A DNA stretch of 64,000 bases from Gottfriedia luciferensis (GTDB lineage: Bacteria; Bacillota; Bacilli; Bacillales; Bacillaceae_G): assembly GCF_001712755.1 (NCBI RefSeq), contig NZ_MDKC01000013.1, positions 1 to 64,000 on the forward strand. Reading direction: 5' to 3'. This document shows positions 40,419 to 50,500 of this stretch, in pieces; within the stretch, counting starts at the first letter, position 1; each line of letters starts with the position of its first letter. Below the pieces are notes generated by a model that was given only the letters and a program-made list of their open reading frames with translations, did no database searches and was not told where the DNA came from. The position numbers and the translations under genes were made by a program.

Positions 40419-42474
40419 TCATTCGTTAACTACAAAAATAATTGTATTTACGCTTGTTGTTCTTTTCTTTTCAGGTATATTAAAATCGATTGCAAATATA
40501 GAGGCTTTAACCGACGATGATTTTGGAATAGTCTTTGAAGATAATTACTTTCTCAGCAAATCCTATATGCAAGAAGTTAAACCAATTATTACTAGCCTGA
40601 CTCAGTTAGTAGTTGAGTATAAAAGTGAAGAGAATATTTCAAAGGGTGGAGCAATTAGCACAGAGGATATGAGATCAATTGAAGAATCTTTATATCCCGA
40701 CTTTACGGAGAGGTCAAAAATATATAATCCAAGTTTAAGTGAAGAAGAAAACTTTGAAAACTTTAAAAAGGCTTATACAAAAGAAATTAATCAAGCAAAG
40801 AATCAGATGGTAACGGATGATTTAAAAAGATATCAAGGTTTAATGCAAATTTTAGGAGAAAAGAAAGATCTATTATATTATGCCACTGATGGAGTTAATG
40901 AGTTTACAAATAACACTTTAAAAGGCCAATTCAAAGGGAACCCTTCCTATGTAATTTATAAAAATTATAAAACAGAAATTTATCCAGCAACAATTGAAAA
41001 GAATAAGCGTTTTAATTGGATTACCGGAAATTTACATCAGTTAAATGAAAAAAATATGGAAGTTTCTATAGCGTTCACGCAAGATGCTTTGAATCAAAAA
41101 ATAAAAGAATGGAAAGAAGATAAGTCAATTGCGACGAAAGCATTTATTCTGTTTATAGGATGTACAGTCGGATTCTTATCATCTTTTGTGTACTTAGCAC
41201 TTATTATAGGTAGAAAAGCATTTAATGATCGAGAACTTCATTTAAACACAATTGATAAATTATTTAATGATGTTAATGTTGTATTGATAATGGCTCTAAT
41301 TTCCTCTTGGGTAGCATTAGTAGACATGCTAACAATAGAGGTCATTAATAAGTTAGTATTTTTCCTTACAATTCCGTTTCTGATCGTGGCACTAGTGCTA
41401 ATTTTATCAATCATAAAACAGATTAAAAACGGAACACTGTTAAAACATACATTAATCTATCTTTCATTAAGTAAGTTTTTTACTTTTATTAAAAATGTCT
41501 ATAATAGTGGCAGTACTGGTGTTAAAACGGTTTTACTTGTAGTTGGCTATCCAATCTTAATTGCGTTAACATTTTTTATATTCCCAATCACGATCGGCTT
41601 TGCTGCGTGGTTTGCATATAAACAAGTAAAAAAATTCAATGCAATTAAAGAAGGCATCGAGCAAATAAAAGCAGGCGATTTCAATCACCATATAGAGGTA
41701 GATGGGAAAGGTGAGTTTGCAAGTCTTGCTAATAATATAAATACCATTACAGATGGTTTGAAAACAGCCGTTAATCGTGAACTAAAGAGTGAGAGGATGA
41801 AAACTGAGCTTATCACGAATGTATCACATGATATTAGAACACCATTGACGTCAATTATTACGTATGTTGACTTATTAAAAAAGGAAAAGGACCCTATTAA
41901 AATACAAGAATATGTAGGAGTTTTGGATCAAAAATCGCAAAGATTAAAGCTATTAACTGATGATTTATTTGAAGCAGCCAAAGCGTCTAGTGGAACAATT
42001 CCTGTTCATCTTGAGCGTATAGATATTTTATCGTTATTAACCCAAGGCTTGGGTGAAGTTAATGCAAAAGTAGAAGCTTTAGATTTAACATTTAAAATAA
42101 ATCATCCCAAAAATAAACTCTTTGTTACAGCGGATGGAAAACTATTATGGAGATCTATAGAGAATCTATTATCTAATATATTTAAATATGCACTCAGAGG
42201 ATCAAGAGTATATATTGATATAGAAGATATGGGGAATGATATACTTCTAACTTTCAAAAACATTTCTGCTTATGAATTAAATATTTCGGCTGATGAACTA
42301 ATGGAACGATTCAAAAGAGGCGATGAATCGAGAAATAGCCAAGGTAGCGGTTTAGGTCTTTCAATAGCGAAAAGTCTAATTGAAATTCAAAAAGGGCAGT
42401 TTTCAATTCAAGTTGACGGTGATTTATTTAAGGCGATGATTCGAATACCTAAACAAAATAGTTTAATTTCTTAA
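40393..42474 (+). CDS. Sensor histidine kinase with multi-span membrane sensor region
   Basis: A 693-residue kinase. It has an N-terminal membrane helix (about 13-30), an external domain of about 220 residues, then about five further membrane helices (roughly 253-275, 296-315, 320-345, 378-400, 400-415), a HAMP-like segment, HisKA with His479 (ITNVSHDIRTPLTS) and HATPase (IENLLSNIFKYAL, GSGLGLSIAKSL). It starts at TTG (40393) inside the regulator gene. The usual DxGxG motif is weak here (MGNDILLTFKN), as in VanS-like kinases. The signal is unknown. A terminator follows at 42494. Confidence 0.9.
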   Translation: MDIRSRKYSHSLTTKIIVFTLVVLFFSGILKSIANIEALTDDDFGIVFEDNYFLSKSYMQEVKPIITSLTQLVVEYKSEENISKGGAISTEDMRSIEESLYPDFTERSKIYNPSLSEEENFENFKKAYTKEINQAKNQMVTDDLKRYQGLMQILGEKKDLLYYATDGVNEFTNNTLKGQFKGNPSYVIYKNYKTEIYPATIEKNKRFNWITGNLHQLNEKNMEVSIAFTQDALNQKIKEWKEDKSIATKAFILFIGCTVGFLSSFVYLALIIGRKAFNDRELHLNTIDKLFNDVNVVLIMALISSWVALVDMLTIEVINKLVFFLTIPFLIVALVLILSIIKQIKNGTLLKHTLIYLSLSKFFTFIKNVYNSGSTGVKTVLLVVGYPILIALTFFIFPITIGFAAWFAYKQVKKFNAIKEGIEQIKAGDFNHHIEVDGKGEFASLANNINTITDGLKTAVNRELKSERMKTELITNVSHDIRTPLTSIITYVDLLKKEKDPIKIQEYVGVLDQKSQRLKLLTDDLFEAAKASSGTIPVHLERIDILSLLTQGLGEVNAKVEALDLTFKINHPKNKLFVTADGKLLWRSIENLLSNIFKYALRGSRVYIDIEDMGNDILLTFKNISAYELNISADELMERFKRGDESRNSQGSGLGLSIAKSLIEIQKGQFSIQVDGDLFKAMIRIPKQNSLIS

Positions 42475-42493
42475 GATCAAATAATTAAGATCT

Positions 42494-42526
42494 AGCACTC
42501 CTGTTCAAATAGGGGTGCTTTTTTAT
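42494..42526 (+). terminator. Terminator after the histidine kinase
   Basis: AGCACTCCT and AGGGGTGCT form a 9-bp stem (one G-T pair) with an 8-base loop and a T run. Confidence 0.88.
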
Positions 42527-42634
42527 TGAAGGAGACAAGGAGGTAAATCACGAGTCATGCAGAAATCCAGGAAAACAAAGTATACTTAGAATGGATGAAT
42601 AGAACGACAAATTCAATTAGGGGGGATTTATAGA

Positions 42635-44098
42635 TTGAGGGGAAAAGTAAAAAGAACACTTATAACATTATTAACAAATCCGATTTTCTTAATTGGATAC
42701 TGGGTTTTTGGACTAAAGTTAGCTTCAATATGCAAGTATGGAAGTATTGATAAAAATCTACCTATTTTATTAGTAAGCATAGCCCTATTAATATTGGTCA
42801 TTTTATTTACCATAATAAGAGTTATAAAAGGCAGCGAGCGTAAACCGAATAAACTATCAGACTTAAAAGTATGGAAATTTATTTCTATTGTCTTGTTTGT
42901 TGCTATTACATTATTTTACGGAGCGAACATATATAAAAGTGCGACTAATTTTGGCGGTAAACTTGCGTGGTATATAGAACGACTAAAAAATCAAAGATCA
43001 ATTAAATTTGAGCATAACAATATCTATCAATATGGCGTAGAAGGTATTTTTGAAGATATTAATAATAAACATACATTACCCAAGAAATTATATATGGAAA
43101 ATAATTTTTCCCTTAAATTTAATTCAGATGGATTAATTACATCCTTTGATACATTTGTTTATGGGAAGAATGACAATGGAAAAGAAGAAAGCTTTCTAAT
43201 AACTTATGATAAAAATAAGTCAGAAAATATTACCGTATATTTACACGGTTATGCCGCTCCTAATTATAATGATGACAAACTGTTAGATCCTTTAATTGAA
43301 ACCGCTAATGTGATTCCAATTAAAAAAGCAGTTAGCAAATGGAATGAAAGTCAGTATGGATTGATCTATTACGGTAAAAGAAATTGGGGATACAATACAA
43401 ATGGAATCATCAATATCGATAAGGATGGAAAAGAATATAGTCCGGAAACAGCAAGTAATGAAATCATTGGCTATACAGTATCCTTATTTATCCCTGGGAT
43501 GGAAAAAGAGATTACACCTGCTAGGTATAACTTAATAGGTAATCCAAAATGGAGCAAACCATCTACTACCCCAAAACAACCTACTTCAGATGAGAAGAAA
43601 GACGAGCAAACTAATACAAAGGAACAGTTTTTTCTATCGAAAGAAGTTGGTTATAAACTAAATGTTGCAGATAAAGCATTAGGAAGCACATTTTATTCAT
43701 TAAGCAAAACCACTGATGGTGGAAATGTATGGACTATTATTAATAATGACCCATACAGCGGAACAGTTGGTGGCGCTTCGGGCATCGTTTTTTTGGATGA
43801 CAAACTCGGATTTTTAGGAGCAGTTAATCCATCCGGTAATGAAGGAACCTTATACCGCACAGACGATGGGGGCAAAACTTTCAAAAAAGTAAACTATACA
43901 TCTCATGAAGTAAAGTTGAACAATGGACAGGCTATAAAACCTTTTGACACACCAAGTATGCCATTTATGATGGGCGGAGTTTTAAGCATGTTGGTTGGTC
44001 AAGGTTCAGATGGGGATTATAACGGGAATAGTAGCGAACTTTATCAATCAAAGAATAAAGGGCAAACTTGGAAATTTGTCCAGGAAATTAAAAAATAG
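42635..44098 (+). CDS. Membrane-anchored BNR/Asp-box repeat protein
   Basis: A 487-residue protein with three N-terminal membrane helices (about 10-33, 43-64, 83-102), a middle region of unknown fold, a Lys/Thr/Pro-rich linker (about 308-330) and a C-terminal part with Asp-box motifs (TTDGGNVWTI, TDDGGKTFKKV, SKNKGQTWKFV) typical of beta-propeller repeats. The function is unknown; the layout suggests a surface-exposed sensor or binding protein. It starts at TTG (42635) with a G6 run as ribosome site. It has its own terminators on both sides and lies between a two-component system and a giant protease. Confidence 0.75.
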   Translation: MRGKVKRTLITLLTNPIFLIGYWVFGLKLASICKYGSIDKNLPILLVSIALLILVILFTIIRVIKGSERKPNKLSDLKVWKFISIVLFVAITLFYGANIYKSATNFGGKLAWYIERLKNQRSIKFEHNNIYQYGVEGIFEDINNKHTLPKKLYMENNFSLKFNSDGLITSFDTFVYGKNDNGKEESFLITYDKNKSENITVYLHGYAAPNYNDDKLLDPLIETANVIPIKKAVSKWNESQYGLIYYGKRNWGYNTNGIINIDKDGKEYSPETASNEIIGYTVSLFIPGMEKEITPARYNLIGNPKWSKPSTTPKQPTSDEKKDEQTNTKEQFFLSKEVGYKLNVADKALGSTFYSLSKTTDGGNVWTIINNDPYSGTVGGASGIVFLDDKLGFLGAVNPSGNEGTLYRTDDGGKTFKKVNYTSHEVKLNNGQAIKPFDTPSMPFMMGGVLSMLVGQGSDGDYNGNSSELYQSKNKGQTWKFVQEIKK

Positions 44099-44115
44099 AT
44101 CGGATTAGAATGTAG

Positions 44116-44150
44116 AAAGATCTCTCAAAAAATTGAGAGATCTTTTTTTA
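44116..44150 (+). terminator. Terminator after the BNR protein gene
   Basis: AAAGATCTCTCAA and TTGAGAGATCTTT form a perfect 13-bp stem with a 4-base A loop and a T tail. Confidence 0.93.
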
Positions 44151-44427
44151 TGTTCTTAACTTGCGAGTAGAGATAGAATCGCAAGAGAAAAAGCTGAAAA
44201 GGATTACTAATTTAATCCAAAAAATGTAAATCTATAAAATTTGTAGAATGACAATTCACAAATTCCCCCAAATCCATTCATATAAAATACTTATGTAAAA
44301 CAATAACAACAGGAAGATTACTCCAAATTATTAACAAAATCTGACAAAGTTCTTTCTTCACTTTATGCTAAATTTCCCCAATTTACTGTCTATAATACCC
44401 CAATTATAATGAAGAATGGCAATTAAT
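44151..44427. other. Gap before the giant protease gene
   Basis: About 280 A/T-rich bases with no open reading frame of note and no convincing hairpin or known RNA motif. Confidence 0.5.
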
Positions 44428-44457
44428 TTGTCATAAAATTTTAAAAACTATTAAAAT
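44428..44457 (+). promoter_or_regulatory. Candidate promoter of the S8 protease gene
   Basis: TTGTCA (44428-44433) and TAAAAT (44452-44457) are 18 bases apart. The leader of about 80 bases contains a five-codon reading frame (44479-44496, ATG to TAG) preceded by AAAGGGGGAG, and a perfect ATAGAGC/GCTCTAT hairpin (44493-44510). Confidence 0.45.
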
Positions 44458-44542
44458 TCAGTCATCAAAGGGGGAGAAATGGTTAAGGGGGAATAGAGCT
44501 TTTGCTCTATCTATTAAAGTAAAGAAGGGAAATGAGAAAGGT

Positions 44543-47500
44543 ATGAGTCATCGAAAAATGAAAAAGATGGTCATGTCAACGTTTCTTGCAACTTCCACAC
44601 TGCTAGGATACACAGTTCCGGCGTTTGCCATGACAGGTGGAACAACTGCAAATGATAGTAAAGCTGTCCAATCTGACAGTAATAGCAAACTTGACTTGAC
44701 TCAAACGCAACAATTGCAAAATTTATATTTAGAGAAGCTTCAATTTGATCCACAGCTATTAAATTCTTCGGATCAATTAGATTTAATTATTCAATTTAAT
44801 GTTGATCCAGCCCCAATTCAAATGCAAAATCAACAGAAGAATGCAATTTCTGGAAAACTTTCTGTTAATCAAGAAAGCACGCCGGCTGTTACGTTAGAAA
44901 GTGCTCAAACAGAAGTAAATCAAACACACAGTGACTTTAAGAGTTTCGTTAGCAATGAGTCTAAAAAATTGAAAGCAGCAGGCGAATCTAGCTCTATTCA
45001 TATAGGAAGAGAGTATACTCAAGTATTTAACGGGTTAGCTGTCAAAATTCCTAAAAGTTCACTTAATGATATATTGGCATTACCTTACGTAAAGAGTGTC
45101 TATCAAAATGTTAAATATGCGCCAATTCCAGCTTCTCAATTAATCGATGTTCCAGCGAGCGTAACAGGTGACGGAAAGGTTTCTGATCAAAAAACAAATC
45201 CAAATGTATTACCTGCTATTCGTTCAAATCGATCTAACATACAATCAGCAAGTAGTACTTCAGATAGCTCTTCCGTATCAGAAAAAGCAGTTAATACGCA
45301 GTCTGGAACAGTTCCACCTCCGGGTCCAGAAGGCCCACAATCTGGTGAAACAGCAGTTCTCGATTGGTTAAAAATACATGATTTACAAAATGAAAACATC
45401 ACAGGGAAAGGCGTAAAGGTCGGCGTTATTGACACAGGTCTTGACTATAATCATCCAGATATTGCTGGAGAATATCAAGGCGGTAAGGATTTTGTAGACA
45501 ATGACAATGACCCGATGGAAACGGTATATTCTGACTGGTTAACTGCAAAGAATGCCAATGATTCACTTCCATCTGATCAACAAGACCCGAATTTTCCAAC
45601 AGATTACCATAATTATATTACTTCTCACGGAACCCACGTAGCTGGAACAATTGCAGGTCAATCAAGAAGTAGTTCTCCTTATGCAGTTAGAGGAGTTGCT
45701 CCTGAAGTTCAGTTATATGCTTACCGTGTATTAGGTCCTCACGGTGGTACAGATGAGGCAGTTATCGCAGGGATTGAGCAATCATATAAGGATGGGTGTA
45801 AGGTAATTAACTTATCACTTGGTGCAGCTTATAATGATTCATTGTCACCTAATGCTGTTGCAATTAACAATATTTCTGACCTTGGAGTAACTGCAGTTAT
45901 TGCTGCTGGTAATTCTGGGCCAGGTGCTGGAACAGTAGGAACTCCGGGTGCAGCAGCTAAGGCAATAACTGTCGGCGCAATTGCTACACCTACTCAAGTT
46001 CCAACGTTTGACATCCATTCGTATGGAGCATCAGGGGAAGATTCATTTGCGATTACAAATACGCGTTTAATCGGAAAGGATTTTTCGGAATCGAATTCAA
46101 AGCTTAGTGGATCGACTCAGTATGATATCGTAGATGCTGGATACGGCACACCTGCTTGGTATGATGATCTTCGTAATAAAAATATTGATGTTAAAGATAA
46201 AGTTGTTCTTGTCAAGCGCGGTGGTTCATCTATGGACCAACTAATGAAGTACGCGACTAATGAACATGTTAAGGCAATGATTTTGTGGAATCCATCGGAC
46301 AATTCTAATCTTCTATTTGATGATCAGGGGTTTTATCCATTTTATTTTGGTTCTATGGGTAGTACGGTTTACACTTTGCAAATAGGCAATAAAGATGGAA
46401 CAAAATTCTATAATGCTTTTAAGGCCGGTACGATTAAGAAAATATCTGTATCGAATGCTGGAAATTTCACAATGCCAGGGAATTCACTTGCTAGTTTTAG
46501 TTCAACCGGTCCAGTTACAGGTTCATTAGCAATTAAACCTGATGTTGTTGCACCAGGTGTAGATATTTTCTCAACAGCTCCTTATGATATCTGGGAACCA
46601 AATAGCAAAGATTATTCGTATAATTACCAAACAATGTCAGGTACATCAATGGCTACTCCTCATGTTGCTGGTATGGCAGCATTGATTTTATCAGCTCATC
46701 CAAACTATAAGCCTGAGGATGTCAAAGTAGCATTGATGCAAACGGCTGATCCTATAGACTCACAAAAAAGTTTATTCCAAATCGGCTCTGGTAAAGCCGA
46801 TCCATATCAAGCGGTGCATTCTGATATGCAATTTAAGGTAAAGGATTTTATTCAATCACGCTCATCAACTGATGATTCATCAAGTTCAAATATTATTAAC
46901 ATAGCAAATACAACAGGTTCATTTTCGTTTGGCTATACTGCTCGCTCAGTAGATGGTTCTGTTACGAAAACAGGCGATTTGTATATTACTAATAACGGAA
47001 ATGCTGCTAAGACCTTCAACGGATCGAGCGCTTTCTTTAAGGATGCGTTCATGACAGATGGACAAGATGGTGTAGAGCAAGGTGCTAAAATTAGCATAAG
47101 TAATGCAACATCACCTGAGACTGAAATAAAGTCAATTACAGTTCCAGCAGGAGGAACTATTCATCTTACAGTAAAATTTACTGCTCCTACTTCAGCTGCA
47201 AGTGGATATTACGAGGCATATATTAACTTTGTTAATCAAGCTAATCCTGATGAAACTTACCGCATGCCTCTTGCAATTAATGTTCAAAGTAGAGGACTAG
47301 ATTTTAGAATCCAAAGAAAAGCTTTTACGTTAAGTGGCGATAAAAATTTTAATCCTAATACATTTGCTGTTGTTCCTCAATCTTGGGCAGAGGTTCGAGT
47401 AAAAAGTCCACTAGATCCTTCATTTGGTTTTAGGCTTTATATTATGGATATAACAGGAAGTAAATATATCGGATATATTGCTACATTTAATCTATCTGCT

Positions 47501-50500
47501 TTTACTCTTGGTAATTTGGTTTATGCACCGTTATTACTTAATGGTAATTATTACCCTTATAAAGATCCTATTTCTAAGGATGATCCTAATTTATCAGTTA
47601 AACTTACACAACAACAATCAACTCAAAAGCAAGTTGGAGAAGGTGGTTATACAATACAAGCTCGTGCTTTAGACGCTACTACTGGTCAGTTATATGAAAA
47701 AAACAGCACAGTTTATGTTGATAACACCGCCCCAACGGTACAAATGGATAAAGGTAGTGAACCGGGCATTTATGAAATTGACCCCAATGGTCCTATGACA
47801 GATGGGGCGTTAAAGTGGTTCTCAGGAAAAGCTTACGATTCAAATGTTGATTATATGAAAAACGTTGGACATGAAACGCAAGTCCCAGCACCACCTAACT
47901 ATGATACTGATACAAATGTAAGTCAGTCTTTAGGTAGAATTGACGGAATGGTTGGTGATTCAAACTCAGCACCGTACGTCAACTATTTCCTTTCCCCTAG
48001 TGGTGATGGACAATTTAAATTTGGTATTAGTAAAGAAGACCTTGTGAATACTTCTGATGACCCATTAAAAGAAAATTACGGTGTACAGTTCAGAATTTAT
48101 CCTGAAGATTATTCATTTGCAGGTAATCTTGAAACGCAAGGACAATTTTATTATTTTGTTAAAAAAGGTAATGAGTATGTAGTTAATCGATTTGCGCGAC
48201 TAGATTCGCCGGGTTCAACTACATTAAATGGAGTCGATCCTAACTTCCTTGTTGATAAAACATTAGTCTCAAAAGGAGATAACTTTAAATCAACATTATC
48301 TATTAAATATCCTAAAAATCTTGTTGGAGCGAAGTTCTATATTGATAGCCTTCCTTTTGCGGATATAAATGATATTGATTTTAGTCCGGAATACAAAGCC
48401 TTTTTAGCAACAAAGGGTCTTACAGCTGATAAGACTTGGATTCAAAAAGACACGGATGTAAATGGAGATTTTATATTCAGTTTCAATCTTCCGAAAGATG
48501 TACAAGCTCAAGGTGTATTAAATACAACGGACACAATGAGTGGTGGTGTTGCTAAAGAAATGCCTCTTCTTGACATTAAATACAAAGTATCAAACGATGC
48601 GGGATACGATACTTTATGGCTTGTTGGTTCTGCAAATATACCGGAAATCACAACGTATGACGGTGGGAAAAATGGAATGGATCGAGTCCCTACATTCCTA
48701 GATAAAAAACTTTACATTAAAGGCTCAGCGTATATTAGTGGAAGTATTAGACCGGAAGGTTTCCAAAACTATCCGACTTCTAATTCATTCGGTAGATCAA
48801 CGCCAATAACAGCTGATGGTTCGGGGGTTGAGGTTAAGTTTGAAGATCCTAATGCAGGTGGTATTACGTCTAAATTGTCAATAGCTCAGGATACTACAGC
48901 CAGCGCTTCAAGTGCAAATCCAGGAATTATTCAGACTGGTTTATTCACAACTGACCTTCCTATGCAAGCAGGAGACAAACCATACAACTTTACAATGAAA
49001 ATGCCAGGTCATTTAACGTTCTATGGAACATTAGCTGTTAATACTGCAGGGCAATATAATTACGCAGCGGGAGGAAGTTATTCTGTTCCGAATGCAATCA
49101 TGCTAGCAGGTGATGTAAATGGTGACGATGTAATTGATATGAAAGACATTGAGAATGAAAGTGCAGCTTACAATAGCTTTGTTGGTACACCATCAACTTA
49201 CACAAGAAATGCTGATTTTAACTTCGACGGTACAATTGACTATAGCGACTTTGAATACATCATCAAAAACTTTGGAAAATACAATACGACTGCACCAAAT
49301 GCATCAACTTTAGAAGGAAAAATCGTTTTAACTACAAGTAAAACAATAACAATCACTGGATTTGGCACTTTACCAAGCGGTTCAGATCTTACTGCTTTTA
49401 ACACTATTGTAAAACCAGTGCCATATATTAAAACAAGTGATAGCACCGCTTTTGTATATTATGGAAAAATAAATCCGTTTCAATTATTTTCTGTAGGCTA
49501 TAAAACACCAGACCCTGTAAACGGCGCTACTACTCTTACACAAATTGAAGATACAGCTTGGAGAACTGCTGTAGACGGAGCTGGTGGACAAATTCTGATT
49601 GATGGAGTCGACCGAAAAGCAGCTACGAATTCATATAATGGCGTTTCAACAAATTCGATTATTGAAAAAGTAGTATCTAACAAAGGACAATATGAATTTG
49701 ATCCATCATTGTTCAAAAAAGCAGGAGTCCACACAATCGTGTTCAAGGCTCCAGGTTATATGGATCGTTCTTTAAAATTCAAAATGCTAGATGGTATAGG
49801 AAACAGCTTTTCACTTTTATCACCAAACAACGTTGCAACAATCGGAAAAGCGTTGACATACACTCGATCAGATACAACAGGCTCAACAGCTGCGCACTAT
49901 CGTGATATTTGGCAGCCAAATATTAATTCAATAACAATAACTGACCCTAACAATAATGTTGTTAAAAACTATACCGGAGCTGAATTAGCAGGACTCTTTA
50001 ACCAATTGACGCCAGCAAACGCAACAACATTTAACTTTACTATCCCAGCAGGTATTTTCACGACGCCATCGTCGAGTAGTGCGGATTGGAAGATTACAAT
50101 CTCAGCTGACAATTACACTTCGTATTCATTCACACAAAGAATTAATGCGTTCTCTTCTCCAACGTTGACTGCTGAAGCAAATCGTTATTTTAATGATAGC
50201 AATTCAAATCCAATCTCAATTGGAGTTGGAGCTACAAACGATACACAAGCGTGGAGAGATGCGATTACAGCCATTCAAATTAGCGGTACTACAATTAATA
50301 GAGCGGATTTTGAAGCTAATAAAATCACAGTAGGTGCTCCTGGAACACCAATTAAGATTGATGAAGCGCTAATCACTGCTCCAGGTAGTATAAAAATTAA
50401 TATAATCGCATCAAATTACCAAACTACGTCTGTTGATCAACCTCTCTACAAACAAGGGGTAACACTTACAAGTCCGGCAGGTACGATTTATGCTGGAAAA

